Of a stretch of 64,000 bases of DNA, positions 20,430-28,856 are shown in pieces. The stretch's first letter is position 1; every line of letters begins with the position of its first letter. Location: the NCBI RefSeq assembly GCF_028368975.1, contig NZ_JAQNDM010000001.1:868001-932000 (forward strand). Direction: 5' to 3'. Position numbers and translations under genes: made by a program. This DNA comes from Stigmatella ashevillena. Lineage in GTDB: Bacteria > Myxococcota > Myxococcia > Myxococcales > Myxococcaceae. The notes below the pieces were generated by a model. The model worked only from the letters and a program-made list of their open reading frames with translations. It had not been told where the DNA came from and ran no database searches.

Positions 20430-21686
20430 ATGAACCTCTCGATGACGCTTCGTTCCGTACGTTGGCTCGCCATGGTGCTGGCCCTTCCCCTGATCGCTGC
20501 TTGCGGCGATGACGAAGATCCCACCCCGACGGACCCGACGGACCCCGTTAATCCCGCTTCGCAGTACGCCATCGTGACCCAGACCACCGTGGATGGGGCC
20601 TCGACGAGCTATATCGCCGTGACGAGCACGCTGGATCGCACTGAGCCGCTTTCCCTGGCGAATGCCATCGAGGTGAAGGGCCGGGCGCTCGTGTTCGGCC
20701 CGCCGAAAAAGGACTACTTCTTCGTGAGCTCCGGCTCAACGGTCGTCCGCTACAACCTGACGACCGAGGGGGCTCCGCAGAAGGGCGAAACCGTCAGCTT
20801 CCAGGGCCAAGGGGTCACGGATATCACGGAGTACCAGCACCAGTTCCGGTTCGTCTCCGAGACCAAGGCCTACTTCTTCGACGGTTCGACCTCTCAGGTC
20901 ATTATTTGGAACCCCACGGCCATGACGGTCACGGGCGTCCTCCCCTTCAGTGACGCCAAGATCGACAACACGGTGATGTCTTTCTCGTCGCAGCCACTGG
21001 AAGTCGCCAACCAGGTCATCATCCCGCTGGGCTGGCGCCCGAGCACGGGGACCACACTGACCAAGCAGGCCGGTGTCCTCGTCGTGAACCCCGCCAATGA
21101 CTCGTTGAAGTTCGTGAAGAAGACCTTCAAGGAGAACGAGGGGTGCGGCTACGTGCGTGACGGCGTCGTGGGCGCCGACGGGAAGATCTACCTGTCCACG
21201 GAGGCCTACGGCGCGGCGTCGTACCGGGTCCACCGGGATGACCCGACCATGCTCAAGCCGTGCCTGCTCAGGTTCGATCCTCAGACGGGCGCGTTCGATG
21301 ACAACTTCTTCGTGGACCTCACCACGTTGACCAACGGCGTTGCCGCCGGCTCGGTGCTGCAGGGGCCGGGTGGAAAGACCTACCTGCGCGTCTTCGACGA
21401 CGCCGCCTACGGCAGCCCGGTCACGAAGGACTCCGTGCCCCGCGTCCTGGCGAGCGCCGTCGCGTGGAAGTGGTGGAACATCAAGCTCGACACCCTGACG
21501 GCAACCCCCGTCGACACGCTCCCGGCGGCCATGGGAAGCACCTTCCTCTTTCCCGCCAATGACCGGCTGCTCTTCACCAACTTCACGAGCAACTCCCAGA
21601 CGGAGCTGCGCGAGTTGACGGACGAGAGCGGCAAGGTGGCAACCGTCACGCCGGGCCGCACCTTCTCCTTCCTCCAGGTGCGCTAA
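20430..21686 (+). CDS. Lipoprotein, beta-propeller-like, in the myxochelin locus
   Basis: 418 residues from the ATG at 20430. This start gives a basic N-terminus, hydrophobic core and lipobox (IAAC) followed by a Gly-Asp-Asp-Glu-Asp run and a Thr/Pro/Asp linker. A TTG start overlapping the mxcH stop is an alternative but would put 12 extra residues before the signal. The rest has repeated short beta-blades with Asn/Asp-Gly turns (YFFVSSGSTVVRY, YFFDGSTSQVIIW, IYLSTEAYG, TYLRVFDD, LLFTNFTS), a propeller-like pattern similar to DUF4374-type lipoproteins found beside TonB receptors. I do not recognise an enzyme. It is directly downstream of mxcH, so I infer a periplasmic or surface partner in ferri-siderophore uptake. 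Confidence 0.7.
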   Translation: MNLSMTLRSVRWLAMVLALPLIAACGDDEDPTPTDPTDPVNPASQYAIVTQTTVDGASTSYIAVTSTLDRTEPLSLANAIEVKGRALVFGPPKKDYFFVSSGSTVVRYNLTTEGAPQKGETVSFQGQGVTDITEYQHQFRFVSETKAYFFDGSTSQVIIWNPTAMTVTGVLPFSDAKIDNTVMSFSSQPLEVANQVIIPLGWRPSTGTTLTKQAGVLVVNPANDSLKFVKKTFKENEGCGYVRDGVVGADGKIYLSTEAYGAASYRVHRDDPTMLKPCLLRFDPQTGAFDDNFFVDLTTLTNGVAAGSVLQGPGGKTYLRVFDDAAYGSPVTKDSVPRVLASAVAWKWWNIKLDTLTATPVDTLPAAMGSTFLFPANDRLLFTNFTSNSQTELRELTDESGKVATVTPGRTFSFLQVR

Positions 21687-21812
21687 GCCCCCAGAAGTCC
21701 CCGAACAAGGATGAGCAGCTCCCTGGAGACAGGGGGCTGCTCTCCGTTTCCGGAGCAGGTCCCCCTCCTTGCCAAGTGCCGCGCTTCTCCAGTACATTGC
21801 CGCGCGGTCAAT

Positions 21813-21831
21813 AAGAATGATTATCATTATC
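21813..21831 (+). promoter_or_regulatory. Fur box upstream of mxcK
   Basis: AAGAATGATTATCATTATC matches the Fur consensus at 16 of 19 positions, the best match in the window, 59 bp before the mxcK GTG start. It shows that an apparently open frame running through this site is not coding. Confidence 0.8.
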
Positions 21832-21890
21832 GTTTCCAAGTCCCTGGCCGTCCAGGGCAGCCCCCTCCTGCACGTTCCCGGAAGTGGACC

Positions 21891-23114
21891 GTGAGCGCGT
21901 CGTCCTCACCGGGTTCCGAGCGCGGATTGCTGTGGATGCTGGCGGCCGTGCAGTTCAGCCACCTCATGGACTTCATGATCGTGATGCCGCTCGGCCCGGA
22001 CTTCATGCGGCTGTTCGGCATCTCGGCCGCGCAGTTCGGGGTGCTGGTCTCCGCCTATACGCTGGCCTCGGCGGTGATGGGGCTGCTGGGCGTGCTGTGG
22101 CTGGACCGGTTCGATCGGAAACGGACGTTGCTGGCCCTCTACGCCGGGTTCATTGCCGCCACGCTGATGTGCGGCGCCGCGCAGAGCCACACCGCATTGC
22201 TCGTGGCGAGAACGCTCGCTGGGGCTTGCGCGGGGCTCATGGGCGCGGTCGTCATGGCCATCATCGGAGATCTGGTGCCACCGGAGCGCCGTGGCCGTGC
22301 CATCGGCACGGTGATGACCTCGATGGGCCTGTCCGCGGTGGTGGGCGTGCCCCTGGGCCTTGGACTTGCCAGCCTCTGGGGCTGGCGGACGCCTTTCTGG
22401 GCCATTGGCGCGCTCGCCAGCACCGTGTGGCTTTGCCTCTGGAAGGTCCTGCCCACGATCAACCGGCATCTCTCCGCGTCCCGGGAGCAAGCTCCGGGCA
22501 GCGCGCTCACCTCTCTTTGGACGCCCAGCCTCGCCCTGGGCTGGCTGCTGACCTTCAGTGTGGTGGTCTCCAGCTTCCTTTTGATTCCGTACCTGAGCCC
22601 TTACATGGTGGGAAACCTGGGACTGAGTTCCGCGCATCTGCCCTGGGTGTACCTGGGTGGGGGCGCGGCCACCCTGCTGTGCACGCGCTGGGTCGGCCGC
22701 ATGACGGATCGTCACGGTCCCGTGCGTGTCCTGGCCTCCCTGCTGATCGGCACGATGGTGCCCCACCTGCTGTTCACGCACCTGCCGCCCTCTCCATTTC
22801 CCGTGGTCGCCCTGGTCTTCGCCCTGTTCATGTCCCTGACCTCCAGCCGAGTCATTCCGACCATCGCCCTGATTGCCTCCCGCGTGCCGCCCTCGGTCCG
22901 TGGGCGCTACCTCGCGGTCAACATGGCCGCGAGCGATGGGGCCTCGGGAATCGCAGCGTGGATGAGCGGATTGATGATCTCGACGGCCCCCGGAGGCGCG
23001 CTGGAGGGCTTTGGCCAGACCGGCTGGATCGCGGTGGCCGTCTCCGTCTTCACGCTCGGCATTCTCTGGACGTTCGGACGCAGCGCCGTCCGGTTGAGCG
23101 CCGCGCCGACTTGA
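21891..23114 (+). CDS. mxcK: Major facilitator superfamily transporter, probable myxochelin exporter
   Basis: 407 residues from the GTG at 21891. An earlier start is excluded because it would translate the Fur box. About 12 hydrophobic segments; the family loop between TM2 and TM3 is present (LGVLWLDRFDRKRTLLALY), and TM4-TM5 reads VVMAIIGDLVPPERRGRAIGTVMTSMGLSAVVG, typical of drug:H+ antiporters. Inner-membrane efflux of the newly made siderophore is inferred from its Fur box and position between mxcH and mxcL. The mxcK symbol is used by analogy to the S. aurantiaca locus and is less certain than mxcC to mxcH. Confidence 0.8.
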   Translation: MSASSSPGSERGLLWMLAAVQFSHLMDFMIVMPLGPDFMRLFGISAAQFGVLVSAYTLASAVMGLLGVLWLDRFDRKRTLLALYAGFIAATLMCGAAQSHTALLVARTLAGACAGLMGAVVMAIIGDLVPPERRGRAIGTVMTSMGLSAVVGVPLGLGLASLWGWRTPFWAIGALASTVWLCLWKVLPTINRHLSASREQAPGSALTSLWTPSLALGWLLTFSVVVSSFLLIPYLSPYMVGNLGLSSAHLPWVYLGGGAATLLCTRWVGRMTDRHGPVRVLASLLIGTMVPHLLFTHLPPSPFPVVALVFALFMSLTSSRVIPTIALIASRVPPSVRGRYLAVNMAASDGASGIAAWMSGLMISTAPGGALEGFGQTGWIAVAVSVFTLGILWTFGRSAVRLSAAPT

Positions 23115-23156
23115 TTTCGTGAACCACAGTCTTCGTCACAAACAAAGGAAGAGCCG

Positions 23157-24431
23157 ATGAATACCCCCTCCCGGAAGCACCCCTCCCTGCCCCGTCCCAT
23201 CCAGGGAGAGATGAAGCTCGAGAACTCGAACCGCCTGCTGGCCGAGGCGAAGCGGCTGGTTCCCGGCGTCACCTTCTCGATGATGAAGCGGCCCGAGCAC
23301 TTCGCCCCCGAGTCGTTCCCGGTGTACCTCGCCCGGGGCCAGGGAGCATTGGTCGATGATGTCGATGGCCAGCAGTACATCGATTACATCGGCGGGCTCG
23401 GGGCCAACATGCTGGGCCACAACCACCCGGCGGTCGTGGGAGCCATTCGCAAGCACCTGGAGGAGGGGCTCATCCACTCCCTGCCCACCCCCATCGAGCT
23501 CAGCGCCACGCAGACGCTGGTCGAGATGATTCCCGGCGCGGAGATGGCGCGGTTCTTCAAGACGGGAGCGGATGCCACCTCTGCCGCGATGCGCCTGGCG
23601 CGCATCATCACCGGCAAGGAGCGCATCATCACGGTCGGCTACAACGGCTGGCATGATCACTTCATGGTCGGCACCCCCGGCGTCCCGGCGGTGATGTCCC
23701 AGTACACGATTCGCATGCCGCTCTTCACCCCGCAGGATGAGACGGCGCTGCTGGCCTCCATCGGGGAGAACGCCAAGCAGCTCGCCGCGGTGCTGATCTC
23801 CATCCCGTTCAACCGCTGTCTGAGCCGGGAGTTCATGCACCAGTTGCGCGCCGCCTGCACCGCTCACGAGGTGTTGATGGTGCAGGACGAAGTCATCACC
23901 GGCTTCCGTCTGGCACGGGGTGGCGCACAGGAGTTCTTCGACGTGAAGGCCGACTTCGTCTGCCTCTCCAAGGCCCTTGCCGCGGGCATGCCGCTCTCGG
24001 CGGTGGCCGGCCCGGCCAAGTACCTGAGCAAGCTCGGCGGCATGGAGGTCCAGGTGTCGACCACCTTCGGCGGAGAGATGTTGTCGCTGGCGGTGTGCGA
24101 GGCGACCCTCAAGGAGTACCGCAAGGGGGGCTACATCGAGAACCTCTCCGCGCTCGGCAGCCGATTGCGCACCGGCGTCAACGCGCATGCCGAGAAGACT
24201 GGCTCTCCGCTGAGGGTGCTGGGCTACGACGCCATCCCCTTCTTCCTCTTCGACAAGAACCCCGTGGAGCACGCGAAGAAGATGCAGCCGTTCCAGGCGG
24301 GCATGGCGCGCCGGGGCATCCTGCTGCGCCGCGATGTGAACTTCATCGCCGCGGTGCACACCGAGGAGCAGATCGACTACACGATCGAGATGGCGGGTGA
24401 GGTGCTGCAATCCCTCGCCAAGTCCGCCTGA
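23157..24431 (+). CDS. mxcL: PLP-dependent aminotransferase (glutamate-1-semialdehyde type), forms myxochelin B
   Basis: 424 residues, start ATG with AAGGAAGAG just upstream. Class III aminotransferase fold: GGLGANMLGHNHP, FFKTGADATSAAMRLARI, VQDEVITGFRLARGG (PLP Asp context), then CLSKALAAGMPLSAV with the Schiff-base Lys, and STTFGGEM. In S. aurantiaca this enzyme transaminates the aldehyde released by MxcG, giving the primary amine of myxochelin B. It follows mxcK by 42 bp under the same Fur box. The gene ends before a strong hairpin. Confidence 0.9.
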   Translation: MNTPSRKHPSLPRPIQGEMKLENSNRLLAEAKRLVPGVTFSMMKRPEHFAPESFPVYLARGQGALVDDVDGQQYIDYIGGLGANMLGHNHPAVVGAIRKHLEEGLIHSLPTPIELSATQTLVEMIPGAEMARFFKTGADATSAAMRLARIITGKERIITVGYNGWHDHFMVGTPGVPAVMSQYTIRMPLFTPQDETALLASIGENAKQLAAVLISIPFNRCLSREFMHQLRAACTAHEVLMVQDEVITGFRLARGGAQEFFDVKADFVCLSKALAAGMPLSAVAGPAKYLSKLGGMEVQVSTTFGGEMLSLAVCEATLKEYRKGGYIENLSALGSRLRTGVNAHAEKTGSPLRVLGYDAIPFFLFDKNPVEHAKKMQPFQAGMARRGILLRRDVNFIAAVHTEEQIDYTIEMAGEVLQSLAKSA

Positions 24432-24449
24432 TCGGAAGGCGCTCGCGCC

Positions 24450-24475
24450 GGAGGCAGGGTTCACCTCCTGCCTCC
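24450..24475. terminator. Bidirectional terminator between mxcL and the ABC importer
   Basis: GGAGGCAGG and CCTGCCTCC form a perfect 9-bp stem around an 8-nt loop, in the 54 bp between the convergent stop codons. The right flank is pyrimidine-rich (CCTTCTCC). It can serve both transcripts. Confidence 0.65.
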
Positions 24476-24485
24476 CCTTCTCCGC

Positions 24486-25295
24486 TCAAGACTGGGAGTG
24501 GGTGGGCGGGTTTCCCGAGATGATCAGCGGGCAGTCCAGCCAAGGGTGCGCGATGGTTGACATGGGGTAGTTGAAGGCGCGGCTGAGCGTCTCCGCGGTC
24601 AGCACCGAGCGCGGTGTCCCCAACGCGATGGCTTGCCGCTCCGCGAGCACGAGCACCTTGTCCGCGTACTGAGCGACCAGGTTCAAATCGTGGAGGATGA
24701 GGAAGGCCGCCACCCCTTCCTGGGTCAATTCCTTCACGATTTGCAGCGTCTTGTGCTGGTGGGCCACGTCCAGACTGCTGGTGGGCTCATCCAGCAGGAT
24801 CAGCCGACTTCCCGAGGTGCCGTGAAGCTGCGCGAGCACTCGCGCGAAGTGGACCCGCTGCTGCTCTCCCCCCGACAGCGTCAGGTAGTTCCGGCCTTCA
24901 TACCCCTCCAGGCCCACCCGTTGCAGACAGTGCCGGGCAATCTCGACATCTTCCGGCGACTCATGGCCCCGGGGTTGATGGGGGATTCTTCCCAGCATCA
25001 CGACTTCCAGTGCCTCGTAACCAAACTGGAGGTGCGTGGTCTGCGGAAGGACGGCCCTTCGCCGGGCGAGTTCTTCTCTCGGGCTTTCTCCCAGGTGGGC
25101 GCCGAAGATCCGGATCTCGCCCTGCTGGACCTTGAGCTCTCCGGTCAAGTGCTTGAGCAGCGTGCTCTTTCCCGCGCCATTGCGCCCGAGCACGACCAGG
25201 AGCTCGCCGGGCTCCAGGCGCAAGTTGATGTCCGCCAGGAGGTTCACCTGGCCGATCCGGCAATGCAGGTTTCGGACTTCGACCGCCGCGCTCAT
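24486..25295 (-). CDS. hmuV: Heme/siderophore ABC transporter ATP-binding protein
   Basis: 269 residues. FecE/HmuV-type ATPase energising a FecCD permease at the inner membrane. Walker A GRNGAGKST, Q-loop LPQTTHLQ, signature LSGGEQQRVHFARVLAQL, Walker B LILLDEPTSSLD and switch HDLN are intact. The ATG overlaps the permease stop (ATGA). Last gene of the hmuTUV-type operon, convergent with mxcL. Whether the cargo is heme or ferri-myxochelin cannot be told from the ATPase. Confidence 0.9.
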   Translation of the reverse strand: MSAAVEVRNLHCRIGQVNLLADINLRLEPGELLVVLGRNGAGKSTLLKHLTGELKVQQGEIRIFGAHLGESPREELARRRAVLPQTTHLQFGYEALEVVMLGRIPHQPRGHESPEDVEIARHCLQRVGLEGYEGRNYLTLSGGEQQRVHFARVLAQLHGTSGSRLILLDEPTSSLDVAHQHKTLQIVKELTQEGVAAFLILHDLNLVAQYADKVLVLAERQAIALGTPRSVLTAETLSRAFNYPMSTIAHPWLDCPLIISGNPPTHSQS

Positions 25296-26350
25296 AGAAC
25301 CTGGGTCCTTCGCTGCCGCATGAGCAAGTACAGGAAGAAGGGCGATCCCGTCAGCGACGTCACGATGCCGATGGGCAGCTCAGACGGCACGACGATGGTC
25401 CGGGCCACCAGGTCCGCCAACACCATCAGCACCGCCCCCAGCAGCGCCGAGAGGGGCAACAAGACACGGTGGTTGGGTCCCAACCAGAGGCGGATGAGGT
25501 GAGGCACCACGAGCCCGACAAAGCCAATCATTCCAGACACCGCCACCGCCGCGCCCACGCCCAGGGCCACGAGCGCCACCAAGGTCCATTTGACCCGCTC
25601 CACGTTGACGCCGAGATGGTCCGCGTTCGCCTCGCCCAAGAGAAGGGCATTCAAGGGGCTGGCGAGAAACAACATCCCGACGGTGCACAGCAGAATCAGG
25701 GGCGCCGCGGTCGAGACGGAGGTCCACGTCGCGCTCGCCAGCGAACCGAGCTGCCAGAAGGTGATGGTCCGCAGTTGATCATCCGTCGACAGGTACGTGA
25801 AGAGCCCTGTCCCCGCGATGCACAAGGCGTTGATCGCGATGCCACAGAGCAACATCATCGTGACGTTGGTCCGCCGGTTCTCCTGGGCCAGGGAGGAGAT
25901 CGCCAGGATGGACAGAAGGCTCCCCACGAATGCCGCGATCGAGAGGGTATAGAACCCAAAGACATACACTTTGAGCACCGTGCACGCGGCCACCCCCAGG
26001 GAGGCCCCACTCGAGATGCCCAGCAACCCGGGATCGGCGAGCGGGTTGCGGAAGAGCCCCTGCATGGCCGCCCCTGCCACCGCCAAGGCAGCCCCCACCA
26101 GGACCCCCAGGAGCACGCGGGGGAGCCGGATGGCATACAGAACCGCCGCCTGCTGCTCCGAGAACGCGGTCAACGGTTCCAGCCCTGCTTGCTCCAGCAG
26201 GATAGAGACCACCTGCATGGGCCCGATCTTCACCGCGCCCACCCCCAGGGAGAGGATGACGCAGACCCCCAAGAGCGGTACGAGGACGAGGAGCCCCTTG
26301 GCCCTCCTGCCATGCGAGAGCGAAGGATGCGTGCTGGGCTTCATGCTCAC
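25292..26350 (-). CDS. hmuU: FecCD-family iron/heme permease
   Basis: 352 residues, about ten membrane segments. FecCD landmarks: RLPRVLLGVLVGAALAVAGA, QGLFRNPLADPGLLGISSGA, LLCGIAINAL and GMIGFVGLVVPHLIRLW. It starts at a GTG (26350) immediately after the hmuT stop (TAAGTG), with an in-frame ATG two codons later as alternative, and overlaps hmuV at the other end. Forms the inner-membrane channel with HmuV. Confidence 0.9.
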   Translation of the reverse strand: MSMKPSTHPSLSHGRRAKGLLVLVPLLGVCVILSLGVGAVKIGPMQVVSILLEQAGLEPLTAFSEQQAAVLYAIRLPRVLLGVLVGAALAVAGAAMQGLFRNPLADPGLLGISSGASLGVAACTVLKVYVFGFYTLSIAAFVGSLLSILAISSLAQENRRTNVTMMLLCGIAINALCIAGTGLFTYLSTDDQLRTITFWQLGSLASATWTSVSTAAPLILLCTVGMLFLASPLNALLLGEANADHLGVNVERVKWTLVALVALGVGAAVAVSGMIGFVGLVVPHLIRLWLGPNHRVLLPLSALLGAVLMVLADLVARTIVVPSELPIGIVTSLTGSPFFLYLLMRQRRTQVL

Positions 26351-27247
26351 TTAGCGGCTGGGAGCGGCATGGATTTCCGAGAAAAGCTTTTCAGCGAAGC
26401 TCGGAAAACGCGGTCCGATCCAGCGGACGCTGTTGTCCACCGCCAGGATCTTCTTGTTCTTGCCCGCAGGGGTCACGGCAACGCCTGGAAGGTTGAGCGC
26501 GCCATTGACTCCCGAGACGGCCTCCAGCCCCCGGTGCAGCATGATGATGGCATCCGGGGAAGCCTGAACCATTCCTTCCGCCGTCAGGGCCTTGGTCCCC
26601 GTCGTGAAGTCCGCGGCATTCTGACCCCCCGCGAGTTCAATCAACGCGTGCGTTCCCGTTTCCTTGCCATAAACAAACGCCTCACCGGGGCTGTGTGCAT
26701 AGAGAAAGAGCACCCGGGGCTTCTTCTTCGCCAGCGCGATCTTCTTCTCCAGCTCCGCGACCTGACGCGTGATGTCTTGTTTCATCCGCTCACCGGCCTC
26801 TTCCGCATTGAAGATCCGCGCCAGCACCTCGATGCGCCTCAGCAAACCGCTGATCCCCTCCTTGGAGGAGTTCTCGACGATCAGGACCGGGAGGCGGGCT
26901 CCCCGGAGCTGCTCGGCGGAGGTCGCCGTCAGATTCTCTTCCGCGCCAATCACGAGGTCCGGGGTCAGGCTGATGATGCCTTCCACGCTGGGCTGATAGG
27001 GATGCCCCACCTTCGGGATCCGGGACGCCTCGGGGGGATAGGTGGCGGTCACATCCGTGCCGACAATGGTTTCACCCTTGCCGAGCCCGAACACGATTTC
27101 CACCAAGGACGAGTTGAGGACAACCACCCGCTTGGGCGCGGGAACATCCACGGTCCGGCCATCAACGCTTTTGACAGGCCCCGCATGAGCCACGGAACTC
27201 GCGGCTACAGAGCCCATCAGCAAGAGCGCAAGAAGACAGTTTCTCAT
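26351..27247 (-). CDS. hmuT: Periplasmic heme/siderophore-binding protein
   Basis: 298 residues. Signal peptide (MRNCLLALLLMGSVAASSVAHA), then a class III solute-binding protein: RVVVLNSSLVEIVFGLG, VGTDVTATYPPEA, LPDLVIG-type strand (SLTPDLVIGAEE), and a long Lys/Glu-rich backbone helix near 165-185. The TYPPEA stretch and overall order resemble HmuT/ShuT heme-binding proteins more than catecholate-binding FepB/FatB, so a heme cargo is slightly favoured, but the location next to mxcL would also fit ferri-myxochelin. No convincing Fur box was found in the 150 bp upstream, unlike the other iron genes here. Confidence 0.82.
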   Translation of the reverse strand: MRNCLLALLLMGSVAASSVAHAGPVKSVDGRTVDVPAPKRVVVLNSSLVEIVFGLGKGETIVGTDVTATYPPEASRIPKVGHPYQPSVEGIISLTPDLVIGAEENLTATSAEQLRGARLPVLIVENSSKEGISGLLRRIEVLARIFNAEEAGERMKQDITRQVAELEKKIALAKKKPRVLFLYAHSPGEAFVYGKETGTHALIELAGGQNAADFTTGTKALTAEGMVQASPDAIIMLHRGLEAVSGVNGALNLPGVAVTPAGKNKKILAVDNSVRWIGPRFPSFAEKLFSEIHAAPSR

Positions 27248-27395
27248 GACAGACTCGGAGGACGGAAGGTTGTCTTTACGAGGTGTAAAATCGCGCGACC
27301 ATCACTCCCGGACCTGCCGTTGTCAAGCGAACGAAACGCTCCCGGCAATTAGTATTTTTCAGTCATCCATCTGTTTTTACTCTGGGTTGTATTCC

Positions 27396-27491
27396 TCACC
27401 GGACCGCACCCAACGCCCACAGCAGCAGCCCGATGAGCAAGGTCTGAAAGATAAAGTCTCTGAGGATTTCACTGAAGATTCCGCGGCGCAT
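27396..27491 (-). CDS. Predicted 31-residue single-pass membrane protein
   Basis: A short frame of 31 codons with an ATG at 27491 preceded by GAGGAG four nucleotides upstream, an excellent ribosome site. The product begins MRRG, continues with an amphipathic FSEILRDF, and has one hydrophobic helix (TLLIGLLLWALGAV) ending in Arg. It lies 148 bp upstream of hmuT on the same strand. I do not recognise a family. Start context, charge distribution (positive-inside) and hydrophobicity support a real small protein; proof needs conservation or proteomics. Confidence 0.45.
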   Translation of the reverse strand: MRRGIFSEILRDFIFQTLLIGLLLWALGAVR

Positions 27492-27555
27492 TCGACTCCT
27501 CGCAGGACGAAGGGATCGCGAGGCGCGGAACGCAATCGAAGCTTCAGAAGCTCGA

Positions 27556-27586
27556 AAGCCCACCTCTCCTCGCGGATGGTGGGCTT
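27556..27586 (-). terminator. Hairpin downstream of the zinc-ribbon gene
   Basis: AAGCCCACC and GGTGGGCTT form a perfect 9-bp stem with a 13-nt loop. On the minus strand it lies 156 bp after the stop at 27742 and ahead of the 31-residue frame. The rest of the 27492-27741 stretch shows no convincing gene on either strand. Confidence 0.4.
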
Positions 27587-27741
27587 CCAAGTTCAGCGCG
27601 GTTGGCTGCCGTCAGGCAGACTGCGCGCGAGCGCCCACCCTGAGGTCCCGACAGCAACAAGAGCTGGAGGAGGTGGCGCGCATGAACAGGCGGCAAGCTG
27701 CCCGTGGGACGCAGGCTTGTCAAGCCTGCCCTTCTGTCTGG

Positions 27742-28119
27742 CTACTCCAGTTGGAGCCCACAGTCGCTGCACGCCCCCTCCGCCAGGGGCGCCGCCGTGC
27801 CGCAGGCCGGACAGGGCGGGTCGCCCTCCTCTGGGACTGCTGGCAGCGGGCTCAGGGTGGCCGGAAGCCCCTCACGGCGAATGCTTTCCATCCACCGCTG
27901 CTGGAGCAGTCCCGCGACGCGGGGCGCGTCCTCTCGCCGCACGAGCACCTGGAACTTCGGAGAGCAGCCTGGCTTGCTGCATGCCTCCCGGTGAACGAGG
28001 GCAGGCAGGCCCTCGGAGAGACAGGCGTCCACCAGCACGCGCGCGTCCGGCAAGGAGGTCTCCACGCAGGGGACGACGTCCGTGTTCTCCAGCACTTGCT
28101 TCGCTTCGTCAGGGGTCAT
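27742..28119 (-). CDS. DUF2007-like protein with C-terminal zinc ribbon
   Basis: 125 residues from the ATG at 28119; an open stretch further upstream overlaps the TerB-like gene in antisense and is not credible. Residues about 15-85 (VETSLPDARVLVDACLSEG, FQVLVRREDAPRV) resemble the DUF2007 putative signal-transducing fold, and an unusual Cys-containing insert (EACSKPGC) lies near 46-52. The C-terminus is a zinc ribbon of two CxxC knuckles (PCPACG and CSDCG). Function unknown; cytoplasmic. Divergent from the TerB-like gene with 160 bp between starts. Confidence 0.65.
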   Translation of the reverse strand: MTPDEAKQVLENTDVVPCVETSLPDARVLVDACLSEGLPALVHREACSKPGCSPKFQVLVRREDAPRVAGLLQQRWMESIRREGLPATLSPLPAVPEEGDPPCPACGTAAPLAEGACSDCGLQLE

Positions 28120-28279
28120 GTCGCTCTCTGCTCCCAAAGAATGGTGGGCGGCCGTGGCGGCGAGTGCTCTTACCACAGGGTGTCGTTGGATGTACGCCGA
28201 GCGCCCGGGGAAGAGGAGCCATTCGCCTGTGGACGAGCCTCCAGGAACGGGCGACGCTTCAGGACAGAGCCTTCTCGGG

Positions 28280-28615
28280 ATGACAACCTCCATCGACGAC
28301 GCCTTCCACATCGAATTGCTCAAGCTGCTGCTGCACGTGGCCTGGAGCGACGACGACATCAACCCGAGCGAAGTCCGTGCCCTCCTGGGCGCCGCGCAGC
28401 GCTGGCACATCCCTCCCCTGGAAATCCAGCGGCTCGAGCGTTGTCTGGAGAAGGGCGAACGCCTGCCCGCGCCCAACCTGGGCCTGCTCCGCCAGCATCC
28501 AGACGAGGTCCTCTCGACCGTGCGCACGCTCATCGGGTGCGATGCCCAGATCCAGCGCTCCGAAGAGGAGATGCTCGCTCAGATTCGGGAGCTGCTGGGT
28601 CTGACCCCCAGCTGA
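28280..28615 (+). CDS. TerB-like small helical protein
   Basis: 111 residues from the ATG at 28280. The length and all-helical pattern match stand-alone TerB-like domains: LLKLLLHVAWSDDDINPSEVRALLGAA near the start (the acidic DDDINPSE loop is the usual metal-binding-type turn), and a C-terminal repeat-like TLIGCDAQIQRSEEEMLAQIRELL. TerB-like domains are found in stress and membrane-associated complexes; a specific role cannot be stated. No tellurite-resistance genes surround it. Confidence 0.6.
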   Translation: MTTSIDDAFHIELLKLLLHVAWSDDDINPSEVRALLGAAQRWHIPPLEIQRLERCLEKGERLPAPNLGLLRQHPDEVLSTVRTLIGCDAQIQRSEEEMLAQIRELLGLTPS

Positions 28616-28743
28616 AGGCGGCCTCGGGCCTCCCGCCCCCCGCAGTCCCAGGCGGCTCGTGCTGGCGGGTGCCCGCGAAACCAGCTCCGAGCCCTGGCCG
28701 TATGTCACTCTGACATTTCTCTGCTTACCACTTATCAGGGATT

Positions 28744-28823
28744 CTGGATTTTTTCGGATCCAGCGGAAATACCTGCGCGCAAGCCTTACAAAGGATGGCG
28801 CGTCAGCACATTCGTGCTAGAAT
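28744..28823 (+). promoter_or_regulatory. Probable promoter region of the methyltransferase-P450 pair
   Basis: The 240 bp before the methyltransferase are AT-rich for this genome. They hold a 6-bp hairpin (CTGGAT at 28744, ATCCAG at 28758), an inverted repeat GCAC-ATTC-GTGC (28806-28817) and directly after it TAGAAT (28818-28823), a plausible -10 element 34 bp before the start. No good -35 box is seen, so the repeat may bind an activator or repressor. Confidence 0.35.
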
Positions 28824-28856
28824 TTTTAACTTACACTGTCCGAGCGGAGACGGTTC

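Noticed and set aside
21711-21890. N-terminal extension of mxcK
   Set aside because: It would translate through the best Fur box in the window; the GTG at 21891 starts just before the first transmembrane region.
27248-27395. Possible Fur box in front of hmuT
   Set aside because: AT-rich patches exist, but no 19-bp stretch matches the consensus well enough to separate it from background.
27246-28283. 345-codon plus-strand frame across the region upstream of the TerB-like gene
   Set aside because: Low-complexity Arg/Pro/Ala product, antisense to the zinc-ribbon gene and to the 31-residue frame; no ribosome site.
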